Assembly: GCF_035582795.1 (NCBI RefSeq)
Contig: NC_134370.1
Coordinates: 42,023,501 to 42,087,500, forward strand
From: Mycteria americana
Lineage: Eukaryota > Chordata > Aves > Ciconiiformes > Ciconiidae
DNA length: 64,000 nucleotides
Direction: 5' to 3'
Positions 25,251 to 35,907 of this stretch are shown here, one piece after another. Position 1 is the stretch's first letter, and every line of letters starts with the position of its first letter. The notes beneath the pieces are model-generated. The model saw only the letters and a list, made by a program, of their open reading frames with translations. It made no database searches and was not told the DNA's origin. Both the position numbers and the translations under genes were made by a program.

Positions 25251-25957
25251 TGTCACTGGTGGAGTGAGCATGCACTTCACTCACAAGAGAGAAGTAAAAA
25301 TATAGTTTATTGATACAGAATAGGGAGTGAATAAAGTTCAATGCGACAGTGATTTAACAAGATCCGATGGCAAGGCACACTTGGTCATTTACTGCATAGA
25401 GGACAGGGTCAGACAAAACTGTCAGGGAGACCCTCCTGTTGAGTCATGAGGTTCCAAAAAGGACCCCCTTGCTTTCTAAACTCCTTCTCAGAGAGGAGTC
25501 TAGGTGTGGCTAGATCCAGTCCTAGTCCCAGACTTGGTCAACGGTTTATGTCTAAAGGATTATATGTGCGCAATCAATCCTTTATATCGCTTAGCTAAGA
25601 TTTCAAAGTTTAGCATGCTATTAGTCACTTACTGAGGATCTGTTGCGGCAAGGAATCTCTCAACCACGAGGAGTAACCTGTAACCTTGAGAGGCGTCCCT
25701 GCTCAAGGGGAGATCCTGGCATGCAGCCCGCTGCCGTGCAGGAGAGCTCACAGGGCCCTGGGCTGCCCACTATTTAAGGAGTAAGATGATTGACTTATGG
25801 TCATATTTGCATATCAGCAAGACCTGTAGATCCCTGCTTCAGGCAGCCCTTGGCTACTTTGTTGCCATCGTCCTCAAGGTCCAGCATAAGCTGGATGCAT
25901 CTATCAGGATGACTCCCACTGATGGTTACTGCTTGTGCAGGGAGCAGGGTGGGAGCA
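25251..25957 (-). mobile_element. Solo LTR (outer family), major left part
   Basis: It begins TGTCACTGG and is closely similar along its length to the LTR at 35908-36617. It is interrupted at 25957 by a second retrovirus; its last ten bases resume at 31795-31804 and end CCACA. Removing the nested element gives an LTR of 717 bases with TG/CA termini and GCTGG duplications on both sides. Minus orientation is inferred from AATAAA (complement at 25306-25311) near the presumed 3' end and a TTAAATA-type box further upstream. There is no internal retroviral sequence of this family, so it is a solo LTR. Confidence 0.85.
25953..25957. repeat. Target-site duplication GAGCA of the nested provirus, left copy
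   Basis: GAGCA lies directly before TGTCTCG, and the same five bases follow CTCACA at 31790-31794. The uninterrupted LTR at 35908-36617 reads through the corresponding site (AGCACACCGCC), confirming the pre-insertion sequence. Confidence 0.9.
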
Positions 25958-26542
25958 TGTCTCGTCCCACTCAGTGGGTTGCGAGATGGGTGAATCTTTT
26001 TGATTCCCCAGCGGTTTGCATACCAACAAAGGCTGATCTCCGCTCGGCAGAGCCGCAGGCCGGTAGAGTCACAATGACTCAGAGGAACAGTCAGACTAGC
26101 AACTTTATTAACTAGCAAACTACAAACTTAATGAACTAGCAAGCTCAGCGAACGAACAGAGGCAATTTGGCAATGGAGCTATTTTCCGGGCAACCCGTCA
26201 CAATTCATCCAAAACTCATATGCCCAGATATATATATATAGTGGAAGAGTAGAGGAAAAGAGAAGTGAGAAAAGGAAAAGAGAAGACAGGAGGATAAAGA
26301 AAAGGAAAGGTATCACCACCCTTGGATCCCGCAATGAGGGTGACAGACGTGGCAATCCTCCAGTGATGGGCGTGCACTGTTCCCTGGGGAAGGTGTCTCT
26401 TTATACTCTAATCCCTGCCTCAGGTCACGCCCCTGGAGGACTTATGTTGTTCTGGTCCTCAAAAGTTTGCAGGTGCTGGGGGAGCAAATCGCGCCTCATC
26501 TCTCCACAATGTTTGAGACATTAACTCTTTCAGTCTCTCACA
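25958..26542 (-). repeat. 3' LTR of the nested provirus (585 bp)
   Basis: On the minus strand the LTR begins TGTGAGAG and ends GACGAGACA. A TATAAA box is complementary to 26400-26405 and an AATAAA signal to 26104-26109, so U3, R and U5 can be placed. A (TA)n tract lies at about 26229-26240. It matches the 5' LTR closely but lacks about 273 bp of U3. The purine tract expected just upstream, next to 26543, is weak. Confidence 0.92.
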
Positions 26543-26633
26543 CCACCCCGTGGCTCAAACATTGTCTATATAATAGAGGATAGAGAAGACAAAGTTCACA
26601 AAATAATACATTTTACAATGGCAAGGCCAACCA

Positions 26634-28459
26634 TCAAAAAGAAGATTCGAGAGTTGGCGGAGTGTCCTTGATTTCATCTTCCTGGGTGGTGATATGAACA
26701 TAGCGAACAGCAGGAGAAAAGAGAGAGGAAGCAGAAGCAAGCAGACGGGTAATCATACATTGAACAATAGCTATGCTGATCATTAGGAATAAAAATCCAA
26801 CCAACAGGGTTATTCCAATTTGCATTAACCATTTCCCCCACCCCGTGAGTCCCCAGGATTGTAGGAGGGAGGCAAACCAAGATCCAGGTATATGTCCATT
26901 GAACCAGTCTCTCGGTTGGAGTGATCGGAAGAGGTCAGCAGTTTGATCGGCGATTTCTTTCATTTTGGTGCGTCCCTCCTCTATAGTAGTACTGGCATTG
27001 TGAATAGTTATGCAATATTCTCCATCACTTAAATTCAACATACCACATACCCCTTGTTCTTTTAACAATATTATGTCCAAGGCTAAACGATATTGGAGTG
27101 TCATTTTTGACACCTGTTGGACTTGTAGATTGAGTTCTCCTAAAGCTTGTCTGGTCCTATTATTTAGGAGGTGTACTTGCCAGGTAATATTTTCTAGAAC
27201 AAATTGATGTCACTTTAGGGTTATGTATGGGGTGAAAATGTTTTCAAACATTAGCGCTGCTACTTGCCCATCTGTATAGTAATTGGGGACCTGGACTCCA
27301 GTGATTGCCCATTCCGGTTGGGTTTTTGGGGCTTCTGCCACTTCCCTGTGCACTCGCCAGAGAGGGGCAGTGAAACTGAAAACACGAGATGGGCATAAGG
27401 ATGGGATGACTAATCCACATTTCAGACCAGCGTGATATTTCAGGATTAAATAGGAATAAAATTTCCCATTAGAACATCCCCAAACTAGTCCCAAGGGGGC
27501 CAGGTATATGCTAGTTTCACAGGTCCAGGTATCATTGTAGTCCACGAAATATATGTCAGGTTTTGCAGTGAGTGGCAGGCCCTTCAAAGGGTAGTGTGTA
27601 CGGGGTATGCCGCAATACATGACTATACCATGATCCTCAGTTTTGTCATAAATTTTGTTGCACAGAATATCCCGATTTCTATATCCGCAGGAAGGATAAC
27701 CCCAACAAATACACATGTCCCTTATCAGAACCCTTACTCTCTCCAAAAGTGAGGTCTCAGGGGGGGTCCCCAGGACCAGTGTTACAATTAAGAACTTTGG
27801 CACATGTAAACAGATCAGACCGGCTATGCTGTGGGGGATTGGCATACCTTAGCGGTTGCAGGAGGGGTCTCCTTTGTGACCACATCCACTGTAAATTTGT
27901 CAGGTCTCTTGATTCACGCCCCATGCTATTGGGAAGTTGGATACACCAAGAGAGATTCACATTTAGGGAATAATCGGCCTCATAAAAATCCAGTTGTTCT
28001 AATGGGTGAAAGAAGGAGTCAAATGGGAAATGGGAGCAAGGTACAGGATATGGGCCAGCCGGATTGTTCCAGAGTACCAATTTTGTTCCATAGGTAAAAT
28101 TCATTGGTGGGTGAGTAGTGTTGCAAAGAGGACTGTTCCTAGAAACGTAAATCAGACTTGTTATAATAAGGAAAATACGTGTCAGTCTACCCCCAAGCAA
28201 AGTTCTTAATTGCAGTACGGTGAATAGTTTCAGAATAGTTATTGGTCAAAAGGTAATTATGTTCCCAGTCAGTATAAGTTGTCCAGAAAACGGGGAACAA
28301 GACATAGTGTTGTTTTATAGTTTGATTCATTTCCAAGTTATACATAATATTGGGCGATGCAACAAAAAATCTCAATCCTTGTTCAGTTGACTGGGGAAGG
28401 GCAACACATATCCCTTGGTCAGTTCTACTCCAGATTGTAGTAAACCCGCAAATTAGTTC
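26634..28459 (-). pseudogene. Retroviral env-like pseudogene
   Basis: It encodes remnants of surface and transmembrane envelope subunits. The surface part is spread over frames at about 28459-28187, 28200-27757 and 27845-27213. The transmembrane part is open from 27113 and ends at 26634. Visible breaks are a frame change near a C5 run around 28190-28196, another at the G7 run 27760-27766, and an in-frame TGA at 27210-27212. The transmembrane segment shows the LQYRLALD heptad region, two cysteines spaced CX10C instead of CX6CC, and a hydrophobic anchor at 26757-26825. Many N-glycosylation sequons are visible. It is not functional as it stands. Confidence 0.8.
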
Positions 28460-28594
28460 TCATGCAAGGTTTGAAGGAGTATTATTTCCACTCCCCCTGT
28501 GTCTTCCTTTCCCAGAGGAGAGGAGGACCACCGTCCAGGTGAGAAATTGTAAATACATATTAAGATTAAGGCAATGACTACGATTGTCAAACAA

Positions 28595-29188
28595 TTACTG
28601 AAGTACAACATTAGTGGTACTCATCGAGGTCCAGTGCTCCTCCAACGAGATGGGTATGTTTAGCAGGTGACAGCCTGGTTCTCCCCCTGCAAAAGAAAAG
28701 GAAAACTCGGTCCCCTTTAGGACCGGTTTTAAAAGGAAGGGATTATCCACCTGTATATCCTTCCAATCCAGGTCGTGATTCTCCATAATAGTTTCCAACA
28801 CCTTTGCCACCTTTTCCGGATCCTCCCTATATGTTCCAGCCATGTCTTAAGTCCGTTACTGAGAAGGGAACTTTGCAGCACTGCCTGCCTTAAGGGTGCT
28901 TGCAGCACTGCCCTCCCCCCTCCTAGTTCTTCCTGCCATCGGACTAAAATTCCCCCCTTCACTTTCAGCATCACTGTCCACATCACCTTCTCCGACTTCC
29001 ACATTTTCACCCTGACCATTACTTCCCTGTACAAGTCTCTGTCCCGGAGCCACTAATAATTCAACATCATCTTCCTCTTCCTCTGGTTCCTTATAATTTT
29101 TACACCTTTTACTAATACTACATGCAGAACAACATCGTTTAAGCGTTTTGCTCCAAATTTGTTCTAAAGCCAAAACATTTGCATTCAT
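28595..29188 (-). pseudogene. Gag-like remnants: acidic segment and capsid-like YREDPEKV segment
   Basis: The frame from 29188 to 28856 begins at an ATG, has a Cys/Lys-rich N-terminus and then a strongly acidic EEEEDD-type stretch. The frame from 28843 to 28595 starts AGTYREDPEKVAKV and includes NHDLDWKDIQ, similar to a conserved helix segment in gamma-like retroviral capsids. It then diverges into unrelated sequence before a stop. Finding capsid-like sequence directly before env suggests internal deletion or rearrangement that removed pol. Confidence 0.55.
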
Positions 29189-29199
29189 TGTGAGCCGTC

Positions 29200-30811
29200 C
29201 CCCGGCTCACTTACTGGGGACGGCGGAGTGGGTTTCCCGACCTGGCTTCAGTACCCTGGTGTTCGCGGAGGCGGGGAACGGAAGGAGAGTTCAGCCTGGC
29301 CGGGGCCCTTTCTTCTCTCCTAAAAGCCTTATCCGGATCTTTCCACACTTTTACTAATAATTGCAGGTTAGACAGGGGTAACCCATCCATAAATTCTCTA
29401 GGTATTTCCTTACGTAAACCCTCTCTCCAGAGTTGGCTCCTCATCATCCCCGACCGTAGGTTTCTCCTGGAGGGTAGGCCTTTTGAAGGCTGATTGCCTA
29501 ATTCAGCTCTCGTAACCTCAGTTTAACCCCTTTGTTCCCCTCCGGAGATTCCCACATTGCGGCTATAATTGATCAGCTCCTGTGCAACCCCTCCCCAGGT
29601 GAGGGGGAATTCCGCCAGAGCAGGCCGCGTTTGGTTTCTCCGTGGCATTAGCATTTCTGTTAAACGCTCCTGAATTGGGAGCACTGCCCTTAGGCGGTCC
29701 TGGATTTGTATGGCCTATAGCTTTAGGGGGTCAGGGAGGCCCTTTATCGGGCGATTCATTCGGCTGCGGTCGGCTTTTAGCAACACCGGGGAGGGCTGAT
29801 GGGGTATTAAGTGCCGGTCATGCATGAGCTGGAGGCAGGCCGCTTTCTGCACGCTCTTCGTAATTTGATCCAGTCCCGGAGTGGGGATGGTCACCGGATC
29901 TCCCCGTTCCAAGGGGTCTAGCCCTCCAGCCCAGTATGCCGCCCACCCTTTGAGTGAGGGACCAGGGGGCTTGAGTGTCGGGGACAGTTAGAAACACGCC
30001 TGGACCCCAGTATCCCTGAATCTCCCCCTCAGAAAATTTAATTCTGTCCCCCCCGTGAGGGAGACTCTCCACACATATTCTGTCTCCGTTTCCCTAGGGA
30101 GCCTACTGTATTTTTCTTGTAATTTCTCCAGTTCAGTTGCACTATAGGGAATTTCTTTCGTTATGATTTCTGGTGCAGTATCGGTACCCGCTTCATATTG
30201 AAATTCCGTTTTAATAAGTGGGCGAAGTTGGGGAGCAGTTCTCTCATCAAGTTGGCGCTTTGCCTGTTCCATTTCTTCCCAGGGGTAGTGGCCAGCTACC
30301 CCCCCCCCCGCCCCCCGTCAACTAGCTCATGTTCCTTAGACAGACTGCAGTGCCCACACTCGCTCTCCAGATGCTCCCTCCGCACCTCCGCTAGCTCCAA
30401 CAACAACTCGTGCTCCCTGACAAAAGCATCACGCAACTGATTCTGCAACTTATTTGCTGTTGTTTCCGCTTGTACCTGTTTTTTCCGCTCAGCTTCTAGC
30501 TCTGCTTGCAAGCTTTTAACCAAATCTTGGAACAATTCACTTGCCTCTCGCTCAGCCCGTTTTACCGTGCACTTATCCTTTTGCGCTGCCATCAGTGCAG
30601 CTCCTAAAACACCACAAACTACAGTTTTTTCTTTCCCAGTCCTCGCCCTGTTCTCCTTTGCCAAAACCTTTATTCGCTCTGCAAGGGTGGATGGAGATTG
30701 CCAGTTCTCCTCTGCCCAATTTTACCCCCGAGGCGTCAGGCAGGAGTTACACGTTTTTAACAACTATATCAAAGGGGAGCAGTCCAGATCAGGCTGAACC
30801 CGGGAAGCCAT
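29200..30811 (-). pseudogene. Gag-like pseudogene of the nested provirus
   Basis: An ATG at 30811 opens only 15 codons before a TAG at 30764-30766. A later frame (30664-30296) is a Lys/Glu/Ala-rich coiled-coil-like segment of matrix-like character. It breaks at the C11 run 30299-30309, and the frame resumes as 30272-29988. That frame carries YVWRVSLTGG and breaks again near the C7 run 30048-30054, then continues with GYWGPGVF and APWSLTQR, words I associate with bird endogenous-retrovirus Gag/Pro-region proteins. Further pieces lie at 29912-29715 and 29447-29211. I see no zinc-knuckle. Clearly non-functional. Confidence 0.65.
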
Positions 30812-30906
30812 GATCTGCCGGAGGACTCGGACTCAGCTGATTCACGTCCTCCCTTCTCGACTCAGTCGATATCCCCTCCCTGATCCTCTCACTGGTCACG
30901 TCGGGG

Positions 30907-30925
30907 AATCCCACTTCTGACACCA
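30907..30925 (-). other. Primer binding site, tRNA-Leu(CAA) type
   Basis: Six bases inside the 5' LTR, the minus strand reads TGGTGTCAGAAGTGGGATT. This is the complement of the CCA-ended 3' terminus of vertebrate tRNA-Leu(CAA), by recall of that tRNA. It differs by one base from the tRNA-Leu(CAG) form. It fixes the element's orientation and the 5' LTR. Confidence 0.85.
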
Positions 30926-30931
30926 AATTAC

Positions 30932-31789
30932 TGTCTCGTCCCACTCAGTGGGTTGCGAGATGGGTGAATCTTTTTGATTCCCCAGTGGTTTGCATACCAA
31001 CAAAGGCTGATCTCTGCTCGGCAGAGCCGCAGGCCGGTAGAGTCACGACAATGACTCAGAGGAACAGTCAGACTAGCAACTTTATTAACTAGCAAACTAC
31101 AAACTTAACGAACTAGCAAGCTCAGCGAACGAACAGAGGCAATTTGGCAATGAAGCTATTTTCCGGGCAACCCGTCACAATTCATCCAAAACTCATATGC
31201 CCAGATATATATATATAGTGGAAGAGTAGAAGAAAAGAGAAGTGAGAAAAGGAAAAGAGAAGAGAGGAGGATAAAGAAAAGGAAAGGTATCACCACCCTT
31301 GGATCCCGCGATGATGATGACAGACGTGGCAATCCTCCGGTGATGGGCGTGCACTGTTCCCTGGGGAAGGTGTCTCTTTATACTCTAATCCCTGCCTCAG
31401 GTCACACCCCTGGGGGACTTATGTTGTTCTGGTCCTCAAAAGTTCGCAGGCGATGGGGGAGGGGAGGTGGTTGCGAGGAGTTTCATTCCAAGTTTCGGGT
31501 GGTTGTAGGCCCATTCCTCAGATAAAACTCTGTGTGACCTCTGGCCATAGATGGTAACTGCACATCCTCCAACGCACTCTTCTCATCCCATGCTAGCCGA
31601 CTTGCTGCACCTTATCTCGATACAATGTTTGAGACAGTACCTCCTTCAGTGTCTCACAAGACAATACCTCTTTTAGTCTCTCCTCCGAAAAGCTCTCCCC
31701 ATCCCATGCTAGCCGACTTGCCGTCGCCATGCAAATCGCGTCTCATCTCTCCACAATGTTTGATACATTAACTCTTTCAGCCTCTCACA
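30932..31789 (-). repeat. 5' LTR of the nested provirus (858 bp)
   Basis: It shares TG/CA ends, the TATAAA box (complement at 31377-31382), the AATAAA region and the (TA)n tract with the 3' LTR. It carries about 273 bp more in U3. The additional part (about 31455-31730) holds two copies of CCCATGCTAGCCGACTTG, near 31588 and 31710, each followed by a variant of the LTR-terminal ACAATGTTTGA-A-A...CTCACA phrase. This indicates a tandem duplication of the U3 end. Confidence 0.9.
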
Positions 31790-31794
31790 GAGCA
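31790..31794. repeat. Target-site duplication GAGCA, right copy
   Basis: It follows the terminal CTCACA of the nested provirus and leads into CACCGCCACA, the resumed outer LTR. Confidence 0.9.
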
Positions 31795-31804
31795 CACCGC
31801 CACA
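31795..31804 (-). mobile_element. Solo LTR (outer family), terminal ten bases after the nested insertion
   Basis: CACCGCCACA completes the outer LTR and matches the end of the intact relative at 36608-36617. It is followed by the GCTGG duplication at 31805-31809. Confidence 0.85.
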
Positions 31805-31809
31805 GCTGG
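31805..31809. repeat. Target-site duplication GCTGG, right copy
   Basis: It pairs exactly with 25246-25250 and bounds the outer solo LTR. Confidence 0.85.
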
Positions 31810-33650
31810 CCCCAAACTGTGTATCCTTGCCTAAATCTCACAGCGGGACGAACACAGGCTGCCCTTTGTGCTTGCTCGGCTTCCTGCTCCTGTCAATGCA
31901 GCCTGATGAAGTGCAAGCATCCTTGCACTGAGACCAGAGGCTAAAGCCCCGAGTGAAAACGCACAGCTCTTCTGGCTAATGTGACAAAACTTTGGCTGGA
32001 GGAAATAGGAGGGCTTGGCCCTCCTGTTACAGGGCCCAATCCCAGGGACAGCCTAGGTTAACATCTGCACAGCTGTGGACCGTGCTCATACACGTCTTCC
32101 TTTACCGAGCTGTAGAAATAGTTACATCTCATAGGGCAACAGCAACCAGCCGCAAAAGCCAAGGAGTGAACAGCCCCAAGACTGTAACTGAGACCAGGGA
32201 CACTGCTGTCCCTGCTAACCTTCTCCACTCCAAATCCACAATGTCATGGACTTAAATTTGCAGCAAGTTCTGCTTGAGCAGCTGTTAGCACAGAGCATTC
32301 TTGATATGGCATTTCCAAAAGTATCATTAGTGTTTATCCTCCACAAAGACACATTGCTTCGGGCCACGTGCTGCAGTCAGGGCAGTATTGCTTATATCCC
32401 TGCAAAATATCCAAGGATCAAACAGTTCATTCTAGATTATTCAAGATTTGGACCAGAATCATGCATGAAGCCATCTCTTTCATAGGATCACAGTGTCACC
32501 ACAGTGCTGGACCTCTTGGGGTCCCTACTCCACCTCCCGCTTGCAGCAGGCGTCACCTCCTGTCTCATTGTGGGTTGGGTGCTCCAGGCCCTGACCTGCT
32601 TGGCAGTAGCAAACAAAGCCAAGGTCACATCACTTTCTGGTGGAAAACATTGCATCTTTCCCCTTGTATATGGTGCACTGGGTTTGTTCCCTTTTAAAGG
32701 CACTTCTCTGGCTAATTTTAAAACCCACTGATCCTGAGATGTCAACAGCTTTATTATCTCCATGCCCTGGGGGCTGTTTTGCAAGAAGTGTGGCTGAGAG
32801 CAGCAAAGTGCTGTAATTCAGAGACCCAAGTTCACCGTTGCAAAAATTTCCTTCCAAACTAGGTACAAGTAAAACTGCATCTCTTCCTTGCCCTGGATAG
32901 GAAGTCTTGTTGGGAGCTCGACATGCCGTTTCTTTCCTTTTGCTGCCACTTGAAGCCTTTCTCGGATGTTGTCTGAGACGGTCCTTGTATCCTTCTCTGC
33001 CTGATGCTCAAACCACAGCCGTGGTCCAAGGATGCAGCTCCCATCATGCTGATTGTCCTCCTCTGTGCCCCAGAGCTGCTCTTTACCATTGGAGAGACCA
33101 AAGACACCTTGAGATAAATCTCTTTATTTAACTGTAATTTGTCCTGAAATTGTTGATTTGGGAAGATCATTGGGTTCACATCCGGCCAGGCACTCCTGTG
33201 ATATCTCCTAGTCACAATGCTCCCTCTCAGCCAACTCACCCAGTTCAGTCTTAGCATGTATCCTTGGAAAAAGTGATCCATAACTGTACTCTTTCCTCTG
33301 GCAATGACCACACGTTTTTCAGAGTTGGTCTGCTTTGCCTTCAGTTTGAGTACAAGGACTTCAATACCAGCTCTGTCATCATGGATCTAGCTGCCCTCAG
33401 CTATTTCTGGGCTCTCCCACAAACCTCCTATATAACCTTTAGAAAATGGCTTAGAACAGATCCCTTCTTCCTCCCTTCAGAGACCAGAGCTGTATACTGG
33501 CATGATGGCCATCTCCATGGAGAGCAGAGAACAAACTGAAGCAATGTTGCTGACTCCTAATGTTTCCTTTCTGTCTCAAGAAAGACCTCTTTTTGTTTGT
33601 TTGTTTCTAAATCCTTTGAAAAGGGGCAATTAGAAAGGACTGCGTGAGGC
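31810..33650. other. Non-coding stretch between retroelements
   Basis: I see no exon, promoter or RNA gene. Open frames on both strands at about 32490-33310 overlap and lack domains. Confidence 0.5.
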
Positions 33651-33654
33651 AAGC

Positions 33655-33800
33655 GCCTCTAGTTCATATAGGAATGGCCATATAGGACCATAGGGGGTCA
33701 GACCTGAAGTCCCATATGTCTCCGCCAGCGTGTGTGGAGCACCAAACTGCTTCAGTGAGACTTTCCCGGTGCCATGCTCAGTGCCACAGGGCTTTTCACA
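33655..33800 (-). mobile_element. Ancient CR1 3'-UTR fragment
   Basis: Plus-strand words GGAATGGCCATATAGGACCA and GGGTCAGACC, then TCCGCCAGCGTG and CTTCAGTGAG, follow the order of a widespread sauropsid CR1 3' UTR read in antisense (CCATACTGGGTCAGACC...GTCTCCGACAGTGG). The copy is diverged, and its ends are approximate. Confidence 0.5.
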
Positions 33801-35902
33801 GGTTCTCTTTGTGTTTAACAGCTCATGATTATTTTCAGTTACGTGCTCTAAGGTCTTGGAAGAATTAGCTGGCTTTCCTATGTCAAGAAGAAACACTGAC
33901 TTTCTGTGTCAGTTCAAAGTTATCCTCAGTAATGAACTGGCCCTTGTTCAGACCACATGTACTTTAATGGGCTCCTTGACTCTGCCTGCCTTGCTCACAG
34001 CTGCTTCAGGAGCCAAATGCCAATATACGCTCAGGAGTCAAACGCAGAGTGCTTTCATCTGGGAAAAGAAAACCTATCAACATTGCCAAATTATCCAAGA
34101 GGAGATCTCCAACCCTGGCTGGCATAATCAAAGCTTTTGCAAAGCGTGTTTTTCTTGTGCAAAATACGTAGGGGCTTAAAAGAGTAATAGCGTGACAATT
34201 TCAAATGCAACCATCATTTTTCCTTATTAAATAAACAACTCGTAAGAAAATACTTGTTCATTAGCAGGAAGATTTATAATGGCTACAGAAGCTACAAAAG
34301 GTTATTCAGGCTGCCATCGGCAGCTTTGGTATGACCAGAAAAGCCCAAGCAGGATCTTTAAACACACAGACCACAAGTATTTTGTTCTGTGTCTACTTAA
34401 ATCAGAGTAAAAATACACTGACAACAGAGGGAGCAGATTGACTTTTAAAATTTTCTACAAGATAAACAACAGCTTTGGCTAAGTACAACCAACTGAATTT
34501 TACCTTTGGAAAAGTTTAAAGGTAGTTTTGGAGTTCCAGGGTGATGTAAGGATGGCATAAGCCACCATTTCAAACAAGACTGTTTTGTAAACTTGCTCTG
34601 CAAAAATAGGCAACGTCTGTTTGTAGTAAGACCGTCTGCTTCAACCTCAAAATTTAGCTGGAATTTCTCAGGCCAAAATTATAGGGAAGCTAAACCAGAG
34701 GTTTTATAAAAGGAGCAAGCTGCAACCTTTTAATGGAAGAGGGAATATTTTACAGTTAGCAACAAGATCCAAGTGTCACCCTTTTTTATTTTAATCTTAT
34801 TCCAACCCCATGATTTCCCAAAAATAGACTCACTCACCAGGAATACCACATTCATCTTGATTCAGCTAATGATATTTATACTTTTCCATTGGATGGGATT
34901 AATTTTCCTATCCTGTTAATGCAACATGTGTTATTACATATCTTTACTGCATGCATAGGCATATATTTTCTGTGTCAGAAAGGAAAGCAACTGGCATTTT
35001 AAATTATTGAATGATAACTGTAGGTGGCTGTTTTTCATAAAGATTAAGGAATTCCTTTCAATATGATAAATGGTTATAAGACTCCCTTTTATACTAAATC
35101 AGTTCACAAGTGAATTTATTTGACAGTCACGGGTTGTGGGTCTATTGAAGAACATTTTCTGTCACACAAAGGCATATGTGTTAATGTAGTGAACATGTGT
35201 GACATCATTCTACAGAGTAAAGGTACTGAAACTTCCCAAATGATGGTTTTCGGTACTAACACCTTGTACAACTAATGCTACAGATCAGATCTAGCCAGAT
35301 TTAAATAAGGCTCATTTCACATCCACAGCAAAAGAAATGCAGTCAGTGCCTGAGCAAAAGGGGATCCAAAGACAAGCACTAAAGCAAAGTAAATTATTAT
35401 CCTGGCATTTTAAGTAAAAGGCTTTACAAAATCAATACACAGCCATGTGCCATTGACATATCAAACGCAAAACTGAATTCCAACAAGGGAAATCTGCCAA
35501 AAGGAAAAGATTTTATCCTGACGTGCATGAAGGAAGCACAGACATTCAGTCAGGGGTAAATGTCAAGAAAGCCAAAACAAGTAAGAACTCCTGTTCTGCA
35601 CAGCACTATTTCCCCAGTCATAAAAGCGGTGACTTAAAAATGAGACCCTACTGCATATTAAACTTTGAAGCTTGACTTCAAGCCTCCTGAACGGACCAGC
35701 TCACTGCCTTCAACAAAACCACAACAGACCTCATAATCCCCCAAAGAAAGCAAGAAGAAAAATGCTTGAGTTTGACTATGTTATCAAGCTGCACTCCCCC
35801 ATGTACAGCTTGTTTCTGTACAAGAGCATGCACAAAGATTCATTTCCTCAACCATGTCAATAACAACAAAGAAAAACTTGCCAGGACCACTATTTTTGCC
35901 AG
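33801..35902. other. Non-coding AT-rich stretch
   Basis: No supported gene. Open frames are short, and nothing resembling splice-supported coding sequence or structured RNA stands out. Confidence 0.5.
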
Positions 35903-35907
35903 GCATG
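35903..35907. repeat. Target-site duplication GCATG, left copy
   Basis: GCATG precedes the second solo LTR and is repeated at 36618-36622. It differs from the GCTGG of the first, so the two LTRs are independent insertions. Confidence 0.8.

Larger units (their letters stand above)
25958..31789 (-). mobile_element. Nested endogenous retrovirus, minus strand, defective
   Basis: A 5.8-kb provirus with TG...CA LTRs at both ends is flanked by the 5-bp duplication GAGCA and inserted into an older solo LTR. In element order (right to left) it has a 5' LTR (30932-31789), a tRNA-Leu(CAA)-type primer site, gag-like segments, an acidic segment, an env-like region and a 3' LTR (25958-26542). The interior is only about 4.4 kb. 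I see no protease, reverse transcriptase, RNase H or integrase motifs, so pol appears deleted. The reading frames are broken by shifts and stops. It cannot replicate by itself. Confidence 0.92.

Noticed and set aside
28729-29034. Arg/Trp-rich minus-strand frame
   Set aside because: Overlaps the acidic and capsid-like provirus frames in another register. Likely a shadow.
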